Part shown: one piece after another, positions 18,293-26,911 of the stretch | How positions within the stretch are numbered: the stretch's first letter is position 1 | Layout: every line of letters starts with the position of its first letter | Source: Pseudomonadota bacterium | GTDB taxonomy: Bacteria > Pseudomonadota > Alphaproteobacteria > Azospirillales > Azospirillaceae | Length of the DNA: 64,000 bases | Assembly (NCBI GenBank): GCA_023423695.1 | Contig: JAFAFA010000095.1 | Span: forward strand, 49,099 to 113,098 | Direction of reading: 5' to 3' | Program-made: the position numbers and the translations under genes | Notes under the pieces: generated by a model | Database searches by the model: none | What the model was told of the DNA's origin: nothing | The model's input: only the letters and a program-made list of their open reading frames with translations

Positions 18293-20011
18293 ATGGCTTA
18301 TGACCCTGGTACGGAGGCCCGCTTGCTTCGTGATGCACGCCATGTCCTGAACGGCACCCACATCGATTGCGATTTATGCGTGATCGGTGGCGGTGCCGCC
18401 GGCCTGACCATCGCGCGCGAGCTGGCCGGCAGTTCCTGCAGCGTCGTCCTGCTCGAAGGCGGCGGACTGGAGGTCGAGGGCATCTCCCAGGCGCTGTATG
18501 CCGGCCGCAATGTCGGCTTGCCGTATGAGCGGCTGACCACGGCGCGCAGCCGCTACCTGGGCGGCAGCACCAACTGCTGGGGCGGATTCTCCCGCCCGCT
18601 GGAGCCCGGCGATTTCGCCGAACGGCCCTGGATTCCCGACAGCGGATGGCCGATCCCGCGCGAAACCATGATGCCCTATTACGAGCGCTCGCAGAGCGTG
18701 CTGGGCCTGGGACCGTTCGACTACGACAATGATTTCTGGATGGAGCGGGTCGGCGGGCCGAAGGCGGCGCTGTTCCCGGTGGAAGACCAGGACGGAGACG
18801 GCTTCGAGAACCGCGTCGCCCAGCTCAGTCCGCCGATCCGCATGGGCGAGGCTTACCGCGCGGAGATCGGGCGCGCCGCCAACATCACCGCCTTCCTCAA
18901 TGCCAACGTCACCGGACTGGATACCAACCCGACCGCCACCGCGGTGGAACGGGTGCAGGTCCGCACGCTGGACGGCCCGAGTTTTACCGTCGGCGCCCGG
19001 ATGTTCGTGCTGTGCTGCGGCGGCATCGAGAATGCGCGCATCCTGCTGCTGTCCAACAAGGTCCAGGCGGCGGGGCTGGGCAACGGCAACGATCTCGTCG
19101 GCCGCTACTTCGCCGACCATCCGCGCTTCAAGACCCCGCCGATCCGCCTGACCCAGCAGGGGCGGCACCGCACGCTCTACGACGTCAGCCTGTGCCTGGC
19201 GCGGCGGCGGCTGCGCCGGCCGCACCCGTCCGTGGCGCTGGCTCTGTCGCCGACGGCGGAGCTTCAGGAACGCCACGCGCTGCCCAATTCCCGCACATAT
19301 CTGGTCGCTTCCTACCATTCGGGGGCGCTGGACGCCTTCAAGGCGATGCGCGACCTCCGGCTCCTGCCCTCGCGCCACAGCTGCCGGCGCTTCGGCGTGT
19401 CGGAGGACGAGGCGGTGAGCCTGCTGCGCAATGCCGGCCCGCGCATCCTGCGCAGCATGCCGCAGCTCGCCCACGCCCTGTTCGACAGCATCATCGATCC
19501 GGGTTGGCTATCCCGGCGCTTCACTCTGGAAACGGTGCTGGAGCCGGTTCCCAATCCTGACAGCCGGGTGACGCTGGACCATGCCACCGACCCGTTCGGC
19601 TGCAACCTGCCGCGGGTGGACTGGCGGCTGACCGAACAGGACCGCCGGGGCGCCGCCGAGACCCAGCGCCTGCTTCGCGAGGATCTGCTGCGCCGCGGCC
19701 TGATCAGGACGGAGGGGCGCCAGGACGAGTCCGCCGAAGCGGCGATGGCGGATGTCGGCTGGTGCTGGCACCACATGGGCACGACGCGCATGCACGAATC
19801 GCCGCGTCACGGCGTGGTCGATGCGGAAGGCCGCGTGCATGGCGTCGGCAACCTCTACATCGCCGGCAGTTCCGTCTTCCCCACCATGGGCGCCGACCAC
19901 CCGACTATGACCATCGTGGCGCTGGCCCTGAGAATGACCGACCGCATCCTCGCCATGCTGCAGGACGAACGGAGCAGTCCGCCTGCTCCTGCGGTCGCCG
20001 CCTCGCTTTGA
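18293..20011 (+). CDS. GMC family FAD-dependent oxidoreductase
   Basis: A 572-residue flavoprotein. The FAD dinucleotide-binding motif is CDLCVIGGGAAGLTIARELAG (residues 25-45). A second FAD contact is YLGGSTNCWGGFSRPLEPGDF near residue 85. The C-terminal GMC block carries the catalytic histidine region CWHHMGTTRMHESPRHGVVD and GSSVFPTMGADHPTMTIVALA. GMC enzymes oxidise alcohols or sugars; the substrate is not deducible. The ATG at 18293 has a purine run (AGAAAGG) abutting it, a poorly spaced Shine-Dalgarno. No obvious electron-acceptor or sugar genes adjoin it. Confidence 0.9.
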   Translation: MAYDPGTEARLLRDARHVLNGTHIDCDLCVIGGGAAGLTIARELAGSSCSVVLLEGGGLEVEGISQALYAGRNVGLPYERLTTARSRYLGGSTNCWGGFSRPLEPGDFAERPWIPDSGWPIPRETMMPYYERSQSVLGLGPFDYDNDFWMERVGGPKAALFPVEDQDGDGFENRVAQLSPPIRMGEAYRAEIGRAANITAFLNANVTGLDTNPTATAVERVQVRTLDGPSFTVGARMFVLCCGGIENARILLLSNKVQAAGLGNGNDLVGRYFADHPRFKTPPIRLTQQGRHRTLYDVSLCLARRRLRRPHPSVALALSPTAELQERHALPNSRTYLVASYHSGALDAFKAMRDLRLLPSRHSCRRFGVSEDEAVSLLRNAGPRILRSMPQLAHALFDSIIDPGWLSRRFTLETVLEPVPNPDSRVTLDHATDPFGCNLPRVDWRLTEQDRRGAAETQRLLREDLLRRGLIRTEGRQDESAEAAMADVGWCWHHMGTTRMHESPRHGVVDAEGRVHGVGNLYIAGSSVFPTMGADHPTMTIVALALRMTDRILAMLQDERSSPPAPAVAASL

Positions 20012-20062
20012 GCGGGGCGGCGGAGTCCTATATTTCCTCTCCCTGCGGAGAGGAACCGACCG

Positions 20063-20653
20063 ATGGACCTGTTCGACGATGTTCCGGCCCCTTCCCCGGA
20101 CGGGATGCCGCCTGCCGCCGGACCGTTGCCCGACATCGTGGCGCCGGGGCTCGACTGCCTGTTCGTGGGCTTCAACCCCGGCCTGCGGTCGGGCGCGCTC
20201 GGCCACCATTATGCCGGACGCGGCAACCAGTTCTGGCGCCTGCTGGCCGATGCCGGGCTGACCCCGCGCCTCTACCGGCCGGAGGAGGACGTCACCCTGC
20301 CGGCCATCGGTCTGGGCTCGACCAACCTCGTCGCCCGCGCCACCGCCAGCGCCGCCGAGCTGTCGCGGGCGGAACTGCGCGGCGGCGTGCCGCGTCTGGC
20401 GCGGATCGTCGCCTTCGTCCGGCCGCGGGTGCTGGCCTATACCGGCAAGGGGGTCTATCTGGCGGCGACCGGCCTGCCGGACGCGCCGTGGGGCGTGCAG
20501 GAGCGCCCCCTGTTCAACGGCGTCGCCGACGTGGTGGTGCCGTCGCCGAGCGGCCTCGCCCGCCTGCCCTTCGAGGAAAAGCTGCGCTGGTTCCGCGAGG
20601 TGCGGGCGGAGATCGACCGGCGGCGACCCGTCGCGGCCGCAATTCCTGGCTAG
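20063..20653 (+). CDS. mug: Mismatch-specific (G/U, G/T) DNA glycosylase, Mug family
   Basis: A 196-residue uracil-DNA-glycosylase-superfamily enzyme. Motif 1 is CLFVGFNPGLRSG, with the Asn of NPG in the catalytic position as in Mug. GHHYAGRGNQFWRLLADAGL and LPAIGLGSTNLVARAT follow, and motif 2 is VPSPSGLAR. The cytosolic role is excision of uracil or thymine opposite guanine. A good Shine-Dalgarno (GAGAGGAA) lies 8 nt before the ATG. It is 51 bp downstream of the GMC gene and may share its transcript. Confidence 0.92.
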   Translation: MDLFDDVPAPSPDGMPPAAGPLPDIVAPGLDCLFVGFNPGLRSGALGHHYAGRGNQFWRLLADAGLTPRLYRPEEDVTLPAIGLGSTNLVARATASAAELSRAELRGGVPRLARIVAFVRPRVLAYTGKGVYLAATGLPDAPWGVQERPLFNGVADVVVPSPSGLARLPFEEKLRWFREVRAEIDRRRPVAAAIPG

Positions 20654-20786
20654 TCGGTAGAGATAATTGTCCGGACGGAGAGTCCCGGCCGGAGGGCCGG
20701 GGCTGCGGGGGGCAATCCGCCTGCCCCGGCAAATCTCCGGGAAAGGCAAGGATACGGAATCGGCCTTGAGCCATGCTGTGCGCCGC

Positions 20787-21305
20787 ATGACAGTCATCGA
20801 CCGCCATAACGCCCCTCACGATCCATTTCCCGCGCCGGAGACCGATATGGTCGCCCGGCGGCTGCGCCGCCGCCATTGGACAGTGCTGACACTGGCCGTC
20901 CTGCTGCTGGCCGGCGTGCTGGGCGCCGCCTGCCACCTGACGGCGCTGACGCCCGCCCCGATGGCTACCACCAGGGCGACCGCCACGACGAACGCGGCAG
21001 CGGACCCCTGGGGACCACGCCTCCCCAGGCCGTCCCTTGCGGCCGTCCAGTCCCAGCGGCTCGCCTGGCTTCTGCGCATCGAACCGCCACGCGGAAAAGA
21101 ACCGGCGGAAACCTCCGTCCCCGCCGGTCCGTTTCGGGTCGATCCCGCGGTAAAGCTGCTGGTGGACCAGGGTTGGCCCAGCCGCCGGCCGACGGCGATT
21201 CCAGCCACCACCAAGACGGTCAGCATCGCCCCATCCCCGCAACTGACCTCGGCCCAGCCGGTCCCCGCCCAATTGAAGGCGGAGACCAAGACGGCTTCGC
21301 CTTAG
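20787..21305 (+). CDS. Hypothetical single-pass membrane protein
   Basis: A 172-residue protein of unknown function. A basic cytoplasmic stretch (RRLRRRHW) precedes one hydrophobic helix (TVLTLAVLLLAGVLGAACHLTAL). A Pro/Ala/Thr-rich periplasmic tail with no recognised domain follows. The start could be the ATG at 20787 or the ATG at 20847, 60 bp further in, which has GGAG 6 nt upstream. It sits between the Mug gene and the converging molybdenum hydroxylase. Coding status is moderately supported by composition and membrane topology only. Confidence 0.45.
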   Translation: MTVIDRHNAPHDPFPAPETDMVARRLRRRHWTVLTLAVLLLAGVLGAACHLTALTPAPMATTRATATTNAAADPWGPRLPRPSLAAVQSQRLAWLLRIEPPRGKEPAETSVPAGPFRVDPAVKLLVDQGWPSRRPTAIPATTKTVSIAPSPQLTSAQPVPAQLKAETKTASP

Positions 21306-21315
21306 CGGGCCCCTC

Positions 21316-23568
21316 TCAGCTGACGATGCCGCCGCGGCTGAAGGGCAGCGTCTGCTGCGGCTGGCCGGTCACCGAGAAGACGGCGTTGGCCACCGCGGGT
21401 GCGGCGGTCGGGACGCCGGGTTCGCCGGCGCCGGTCGGCCGTTCGCCGGACGGCACGATGTGCACCTCCACCGCCGGCATGTCCGACATCCGCATCGGCA
21501 GGTAGCTGTCGAAGTTGGCCTGATCCACCACGCCATCCGTCATGGTGATCTCGCCGCGCAGGGCATGGCCGATGCCCCAGCCGGTGCCGCCCTCCATCTG
21601 CGCCTTCACCACGTCGGGGTTGATGACCCGGCCGCAGTCGATGGCGACGACGACCCGGTCGACCTTCACCTGACCCTTGGCGTCGACCGTCACGTCGGCG
21701 ACATGGGCGACATAGGTGTTGAAGCTCTCGTGCACGGCGACGCCGCGGCCCTTGCCCTGCGGCATCGGCTGGCCCCAGCCGGCCTTCTCCGCCGCCAGCT
21801 TCAGCACGCCGGCCAGACGCGGATGGTCCTTCAGCATCTCCAGCCGGAAAGCCACCGGATCCTTGCCGGCCGCCTTGGCGAGCCGGTCGATCATCACCTC
21901 CTTGGAATAGGCGGTGTGGGTATGGCCGACCGACCGCCACCACAGGGTGGTGACCGGCGAGGCGACGGTGTGGGCGTCCACAGCCAGATTCGGCACGGCA
22001 TAGGCCATGTCCGACGCCCCCTCGACCATCGTCGCGTCGACGCCGTTCTTGACCATCACCGCCTCGAACGGCGTGCCGGCCATGAAGCTCTGGCCGACGA
22101 TGCGCTGCTTCCAGGCGACCAGGGCGCCCTTGGCATCCACCGCCGCCTTGATCCGGTGCAGGAACAGCGGGCGGTAGCGGCCGCCCTTGATGTCATCCTC
22201 GCGCGTCCAGACCAGATGCACCGGGGCCTTGGGATAGGCCTTGGCGATCATCACCGCCTCGGCGATGTAGTCGGCGTTGGTGGTGGCGCGCCGGCCGAAG
22301 CTGCCGCCGGCCCATTGGGTCTCGATCTTCACCTGCTCCGGCTTGCAGCCCAAGATGTGGGCGGCGACCATCTGCTCGACGCCCTGGAACTGGGAGCCGG
22401 CCCAGATGGTGCAGCCACCCTCCGGGTTCAGCGCCACCACGGCGTTCAGCGGCTCCATCGGCGCATGGGCGAGATAGGGGAAGACGAAATCGCCTTCCAC
22501 CACATGGCCGCCCTTGGCGGCGGCCTCGGCGAAGGCCTTGTCGGCGTCGCCCTTGCCGGCGGCGACCGCGCCCGGCTGGTCGGCCAGCTTGCGGTAATCG
22601 GCCAGCATGGCGTCGGTGCCGCGCATCTCGGACTTGGCATCGTCCCAGGTGACCGTCAGAGCCTCGCGGCCCTTCATGGCGGCCCAGGTGTTTTTGGCAA
22701 TCACCGCGACACCGACCGGCAGGCTCACCACCTCGATCACGCCCGGCACCTTGCGGGCCGCCGCGTCGTCGACGCTCTTCACCGTGCCGCCGAAGCGGGG
22801 GCTGCGGGCCAGAACCGCCGTCACCTGATCGGGGCGGCGGATGTCCATGGCGAAGATCGCGGTGCCGTTGGTCTTGCTGATGTGGTCCAGCCGGTGCAGG
22901 TCCGGCTTGCCGATCAGCACATAGTCCTTGGGGTCCTTCAGCTTGACCTGCTGCGGCACCGGCAGCTTCGCCGCCTCCTCCGCCAATTCGCCGAAGGTGA
23001 GGCTGCGGTTGCTGGCCGCATGGCGGACGACACCCTTCGACACCGTCACCTCGCCGGCCGGCACGTTCCAGCGGGCGGCCGCGGCGGCGACCAGCATGGC
23101 GCGGGCGGCGGCACCGGCCATCCGCAGCTCGTCCCAGCTGTTGGCGATGGCGGTGGAGCCGCCGGTGCCCTGGATGCCGAAGAAGTGGTTGGCGTAGAGC
23201 TTGTTGTCGGCCGGGGCGAAGGCGCCGCGCACCTGGGCCCAGTCGGCGTCCAGTTCCTCCGCCACGATGGTGGCGAGGCCGGTGACGATGCCCTGGCCCT
23301 TGTCCAGATGCTTGGCCAGCACGGTGACCGTGTTGTCCGGCGCCACGATGACGAACAGCTGCGGACGCGGGTCGGCCGGGCCGACCGTCTTCGCCGCGGC
23401 TTCGGCGGCCAGCGCCGGCAGCGGCACATGCGCGCCGATGACCAGCGCGCCGGCCCCGGCGCCGATGGCCTTCAGGAAACCGCGGCGCGACGGGGCGGGC
23501 AGCGGCTGCAGCGCGAGGGGTTCGCCGAACCCGTTTTGGGCGGCCTGACGGATCAAATGATGCAGCAT
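21316..23568 (-). CDS. Molybdopterin-binding hydroxylase large subunit (IorB-like, Tat-exported)
   Basis: A 750-residue xanthine-dehydrogenase-family molybdenum subunit of the isoquinoline 1-oxidoreductase beta type. The twin-arginine signal SRRGFLKAIGAGAGALVIGAHV starts near residue 27. The tandem Ald_Xan_dh_C-like core includes KHLDKGQGIVTGLATIVAEELDADW, AGSQFQGVEQMVAAHIL, GGSFGRRATTNADYIAEAV and the C-terminal IDCGRVINPDVVKAQMEGGTGWGIGHAL. The C-terminal region GAGEPGVPTAAPAVANAVF carries the expected catalytic Glu. It should act in the periplasm with the 2Fe-2S subunit encoded just upstream. The substrate (N-heterocycle or aldehyde) is unknown. Confidence 0.9.
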   Translation of the reverse strand: MLHHLIRQAAQNGFGEPLALQPLPAPSRRGFLKAIGAGAGALVIGAHVPLPALAAEAAAKTVGPADPRPQLFVIVAPDNTVTVLAKHLDKGQGIVTGLATIVAEELDADWAQVRGAFAPADNKLYANHFFGIQGTGGSTAIANSWDELRMAGAAARAMLVAAAAARWNVPAGEVTVSKGVVRHAASNRSLTFGELAEEAAKLPVPQQVKLKDPKDYVLIGKPDLHRLDHISKTNGTAIFAMDIRRPDQVTAVLARSPRFGGTVKSVDDAAARKVPGVIEVVSLPVGVAVIAKNTWAAMKGREALTVTWDDAKSEMRGTDAMLADYRKLADQPGAVAAGKGDADKAFAEAAAKGGHVVEGDFVFPYLAHAPMEPLNAVVALNPEGGCTIWAGSQFQGVEQMVAAHILGCKPEQVKIETQWAGGSFGRRATTNADYIAEAVMIAKAYPKAPVHLVWTREDDIKGGRYRPLFLHRIKAAVDAKGALVAWKQRIVGQSFMAGTPFEAVMVKNGVDATMVEGASDMAYAVPNLAVDAHTVASPVTTLWWRSVGHTHTAYSKEVMIDRLAKAAGKDPVAFRLEMLKDHPRLAGVLKLAAEKAGWGQPMPQGKGRGVAVHESFNTYVAHVADVTVDAKGQVKVDRVVVAIDCGRVINPDVVKAQMEGGTGWGIGHALRGEITMTDGVVDQANFDSYLPMRMSDMPAVEVHIVPSGERPTGAGEPGVPTAAPAVANAVFSVTGQPQQTLPFSRGGIVS

Positions 23569-23571
23569 GGA

Positions 23572-24033
23572 TCAGGCCCTCATCGTCTGGGCGGCATCCT
23601 TGATCGCCGCGCGGATGCGGACATAGGTGGCGCAGCGGCAGACATTGCCGTCCATCGCCGCGTCGATGTCCTGGTCGGTCGGGTTCTGGTTGTCGGTCAG
23701 CAGCGCGACCGCGCTCATGATCTGGCCCGACTGGCAATAGCCGCACTGGACGACGTCCAGCTTCTGCCACGCCGCCTGGACGGCCTGCGCCGCCTTGCCC
23801 GTCACGCCTTCGATAGTGGTGACCTTGCTGTCCGGCCCCAGCATGCCGACCGGGGTCTGGCAGGCGCGAGTCGGCGTGCCGTCGACATGGACGGTGCAGG
23901 CGCCGCACTGGGCGACGCCGCAGCCGAACTTGGTGCCGGTCATGTTCAGTTCGTCCCGCAGAACCCACAGGAGCGGCATGTCCTCGGGCACGTCGACCTG
24001 ACGGTTCTCGCCGTTGACGTTGATGCTAATCAT
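23572..24033 (-). CDS. 2Fe-2S subunit of molybdenum hydroxylase (IorA-like)
   Basis: A 153-residue iron-sulfur subunit. The plant-type 2Fe-2S ligands are in GTKFGCGVAQCGACTVHVDG with a later Cys in TRACQT. The second all-helical 2Fe-2S domain has QCGYCQSGQIMSAVALL and NVCRCATYVRIRAAI. It passes electrons from the molybdenum centre of the large subunit encoded 3 bp downstream. No cytochrome c or FAD subunit is present, so the final acceptor is unknown. It is probably exported as a passenger of the Tat-signal-bearing partner. Confidence 0.94.
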   Translation of the reverse strand: MISINVNGENRQVDVPEDMPLLWVLRDELNMTGTKFGCGVAQCGACTVHVDGTPTRACQTPVGMLGPDSKVTTIEGVTGKAAQAVQAAWQKLDVVQCGYCQSGQIMSAVALLTDNQNPTDQDIDAAMDGNVCRCATYVRIRAAIKDAAQTMRA

Positions 24034-24158
24034 GGCTCTTGCCTCTTTCTCCCTGAACGGAACCGCCGGATCGGAGTGACGACGAGTCCGCTGCCCGGTT
24101 GCGGGCCTTGGCTACGGATTGATGATTTTTTGATTGTTGGCTGCTGGATCAGCCCTGT

Positions 24159-24180
24159 CTCGACAGAATACACCGTCTAG
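24159..24180. promoter_or_regulatory. Possible LysR-type operator between the hydroxylase operon and its regulator
   Basis: An interrupted dyad, ctcgac (24159-24164) and gtctag (24175-24180). It contains the T-N11-A pattern typical of LysR-family sites, in the 183-bp divergent intergenic region. The rest of that region is AT-rich near 24120-24140 (a run of seven T). Confidence 0.35.
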
Positions 24181-24216
24181 TGCACAATGAAGTAGGCGGC
24201 TTTGGTTCATATCGTC

Positions 24217-25131
24217 ATGAAAGCAATTCATAACCCGGCGCTCGACCTGAACCTGATCAAGGTGTTCGACGCGCTGCTGGAGACCCGCAACGTCTCCCGC
24301 GCGGCTGAGGCGCTGGGCGTCAGCCAGTCGGCGGTCAGCCACGCGCTGGGCCGGCTGCGCACGCTGGTCGGCGATCCCCTGTTCGTGCGCACCGGCAACC
24401 GGATGGAGCCGACGCCCCGCGCCCAGCGGCTGGCGGAGCCTCTGCGCGACCTGCTGGTCGGCGCCGCCCGCGCCCTTTCGGCGGAGGAGGATTTCGACCC
24501 TCAGCGGGAGGAGCGGAGCTTCAGCATCTCCACCTCAGATTCCATGCAGGCGGTCCTGCTGACCGGCATCCTGCGCGACGCGGCGGAGGGCGACCTGCGG
24601 GTTTCGGTGGCTCTGCGCAACCTCGACCCCGACGCCATGCTGGATGCGCTGGACGACGGCACCCTCGATCTCGCCATCGGCTATCTGCCGGAGCTGCGGC
24701 GCTGGCACGACCGGCAGGTGCTGTACCGGGAAACCCATGTCTGCCTGTACAACCCGGCTCTCGTGCCGGTAACGCCGCCTATCGGGCTGGAGGATTACAC
24801 CCGCTATCCGCACCTGATGCCGTCCTTGCGCGGCGGCATGACCAGCTTCATCGACGACGAGCTGGCGGCGCTGGGCACGAGCCGGCGCGTCGCCGCCGCC
24901 ACCACCCAGTTCCTGGCGATCCCGATGATCCTGACGCGGGCGCCGATGCTGACCTCGCTGCCGGCCCGGCTGGCCCAGCTGTGTGCCGACGCGCTGGGGC
25001 TCGCCACCAGCCCCCTGCCCTTCGATGTCGGCGACTACGAGATGTCGATGATCTGGCATCGCCGCAACACCGGCTCCCCCTCGCACAGCTGGCTGCGCCA
25101 GCGCATCGGCGAGGAAGCGGCGAAGCTCTGA
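24217..25131 (+). CDS. LysR family transcriptional regulator
   Basis: A 304-residue DNA-binding regulator. The winged-helix motif is LNLIKVFDALLETRNVSRAAEALGVSQSAVSHALGRLRTLVGDPLFVRTGNRMEPTPRA (residues 10-70), as in the NodD/PcpR branch. A periplasmic-binding-like effector domain follows (SISTSDSMQAVLL, DLAIGYLPELRRWHDRQVLY). The ATG at 24217 was chosen over a TTG at 24202. Divergent orientation suggests it controls the molybdenum hydroxylase genes; the inducer is unknown. Confidence 0.92.
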   Translation: MKAIHNPALDLNLIKVFDALLETRNVSRAAEALGVSQSAVSHALGRLRTLVGDPLFVRTGNRMEPTPRAQRLAEPLRDLLVGAARALSAEEDFDPQREERSFSISTSDSMQAVLLTGILRDAAEGDLRVSVALRNLDPDAMLDALDDGTLDLAIGYLPELRRWHDRQVLYRETHVCLYNPALVPVTPPIGLEDYTRYPHLMPSLRGGMTSFIDDELAALGTSRRVAAATTQFLAIPMILTRAPMLTSLPARLAQLCADALGLATSPLPFDVGDYEMSMIWHRRNTGSPSHSWLRQRIGEEAAKL

Positions 25132-25135
25132 CGCG

Positions 25136-25165
25136 AAAAGGGCGCCCGTTGCTGGGCGCCCTTTT
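25136..25165. terminator. Bidirectional intrinsic terminator
   Basis: A perfect 12-bp stem, aaaagggcgccc (25136-25147) and gggcgccctttt (25154-25165), with a 6-nt loop. It has an A run on one side and a T run on the other, between the convergent LysR and ABC ATPase genes, so it can end both transcripts. Confidence 0.88.
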
Positions 25166-25186
25166 CCGTTCGTTCGACCCGCCCGC

Positions 25187-26032
25187 TCAGTCGGCGGTGA
25201 CGGAGCGGATCTCGTCCTGGCTGAAGCGCTGCTGCTCCTCCATCACCATCTGCGACAGCTCCCGCTTCAGGCGGTTGAACTCCGGGGCGGAGCCGTCGCG
25301 CGGGCGGGGCATGTCGACGACGACGTCGCGCTTGATGGTGCCGGGCCGGTAGGTCATCACGATGATGCGGTCGGCCAGATAGATGCTCTCCTCGATGGAG
25401 TGGGTGACGAACAGGATGGTCTTGCCGACCTCCTCCCAGATGCGCAGCAACTCGTCCTGCAGCGTGCGGCGGGTCAGGGCGTCGAGTGCACCGAAGGGCT
25501 CGTCCATCAGCAGGATCGGGCTGTCGAGCGCCAGGACGCGGGCGATGGCGACGCGCTGGCGCATGCCGCCCGACAGGTCCTTGGGAAAGCGGTTGCGGAA
25601 GTCCTGCAGATGCAGCTTCTGCAGCAGCCACTCCACCCGCTCGGCGATCTCCGCCTTCGACATGCCCTTGATCTCCAGGCCGAAGGCGACGTTCTGCGCC
25701 ACCGTCATCCAGGGGAACAGGGCATATTCCTGGAACACCATGCCGCGGTCGGGGCCGGGCTCGGTGATGGTGCGACCATCGACGGTGACGGTTCCCTTCG
25801 TCGGCGGCTGGAACCCGGCCACCGCGTTCAGCAGCGTGGACTTGCCGCAGCCGGACGGCCCCAGCAGGCAGACGAACTCGCCCTTGCGGATGTCGAGATC
25901 GATGTTCTGCAAGGCGACGATCTTCTGCGGGCCGACCGAGAAGGTCTTCTCCACCCCCCGCACCTGGATCTGGACGGGGGCCGCCTCGGCAACGGGCACG
26001 GTGTCGGCAACAGTCTTCAGCATGGGCGTCAT
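25187..26032 (-). CDS. ABC transporter ATP-binding protein, SsuB/TauB/NrtD type
   Basis: A cytoplasmic ATPase of about 281 residues. Walker A is LGPSGCGKST, the Q-loop is MVFQEYALFPWMTV, the signature is LSGGMRQRVAIARVLA, and Walker B is ILLMDEPFGALDALTR. The C-terminal RPGTIKRDVVVDMPRPR is typical of nitrate/sulfonate/taurine importers. The ATG at 26030-26032 has GGAGG 8 nt upstream; ATGs at 26038 and 26023 are alternatives, and a start at 26059 would overlap the permease stop. It is the third gene of the transporter operon. Confidence 0.93.
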   Translation of the reverse strand: MTPMLKTVADTVPVAEAAPVQIQVRGVEKTFSVGPQKIVALQNIDLDIRKGEFVCLLGPSGCGKSTLLNAVAGFQPPTKGTVTVDGRTITEPGPDRGMVFQEYALFPWMTVAQNVAFGLEIKGMSKAEIAERVEWLLQKLHLQDFRNRFPKDLSGGMRQRVAIARVLALDSPILLMDEPFGALDALTRRTLQDELLRIWEEVGKTILFVTHSIEESIYLADRIIVMTYRPGTIKRDVVVDMPRPRDGSAPEFNRLKRELSQMVMEEQQRFSQDEIRSVTAD

Positions 26033-26048
26033 CTCCATCCCCTCCCCA

Positions 26049-26882
26049 TCAATTCTCAAGACCGCGGTGCCAGCGCAGCAGGTGGTTGTTCAGGCGGTTC
26101 ATGCCGATGTCGATGGCGAGGCCCAGGAAGCCGATGGTGAACATCCCGGCGATGATCTTGTCGGACCACATGAACTCGCGCGCCTCCAGGATGCGGAAGC
26201 CGAGGCCGGAGTTGACAGCGATCATCTCCGACACGATCACGACGATGAAGGCGGTGCCGATGCCGATGCGGGCGCCGGCCAGGATGTAGGGGGTGGCGGC
26301 CGGCAGGATGACGCGCAGGAACATGGTCAGCCTGCCGGCGCCCAGGTTACGGGCGGCTCGCAGATAGATGCCGTCGACATGGCGCACGCCGGCGATGGTG
26401 TTCATCAGAACCGGGAAGAAGGCGCCGATGGCGATCAGGAACACGGCCGGCGCGTTGCCCAGCCCGAACCACAGGATGGCCAGCGGGATATAGGCGATGG
26501 GCGGGATCGGCCGCAGCACCTGCATCAGCGGGTCGAACAGCGCGTAGATGCGCGGGTTGCCGCCCATGGCGAGCCCCAGCGGAAGGGCCAGCCCGGCGCC
26601 GACGGCGAAGCCCAGCACAACGCGGTACAGGCTGGACCAGGCATCGAACAGCATCTCGCCCGACAGCGCCCACAGGATCCAGCTGGACTGCGCCGGATCA
26701 TAGGCCTCGGTCGGCAGCAGATAGGCCCACCAGCGCTCCACCACCGCGACGGGAGAGGGCAGGACCACCGGATTGATCAGGCCGGACGTGGACAGAACCT
26801 GCCACAGCACGATCACCAGGACGGGGACCAGGGAGCCGCGCAGCAGGGCGGCGGGCGAGAAACGGGTCTTGGCTTGGGACAT
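26049..26882 (-). CDS. ABC transporter permease, SsuC/TauC type
   Basis: A 277-residue inner-membrane permease with about six helices. The family markers are PIPPIAYIPLAILWFGLGNAPAVFLIAIGAFFPVLMNTIAGVRHVDGIYLRAARNLGA (the EAA coupling region, about residues 135-190) and AGARIGIGTAFIVVIVSEMIAVNSGLGFRI. It pairs with the ATPase and binding protein on either side. The substrate is probably a sulfonate, nitrate or related small anion, by family only. Confidence 0.93.
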   Translation of the reverse strand: MSQAKTRFSPAALLRGSLVPVLVIVLWQVLSTSGLINPVVLPSPVAVVERWWAYLLPTEAYDPAQSSWILWALSGEMLFDAWSSLYRVVLGFAVGAGLALPLGLAMGGNPRIYALFDPLMQVLRPIPPIAYIPLAILWFGLGNAPAVFLIAIGAFFPVLMNTIAGVRHVDGIYLRAARNLGAGRLTMFLRVILPAATPYILAGARIGIGTAFIVVIVSEMIAVNSGLGFRILEAREFMWSDKIIAGMFTIGFLGLAIDIGMNRLNNHLLRWHRGLEN

Positions 26883-26911
26883 GGGGCGTCCTCCTTCCGC
26901 TGGGTGTCGGC

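Noticed and set aside
21460..24180. 906-codon open frame antisense to the molybdenum hydroxylase
   Set aside because: Same shadow composition. The minus strand carries clear 2Fe-2S and molybdopterin motifs.
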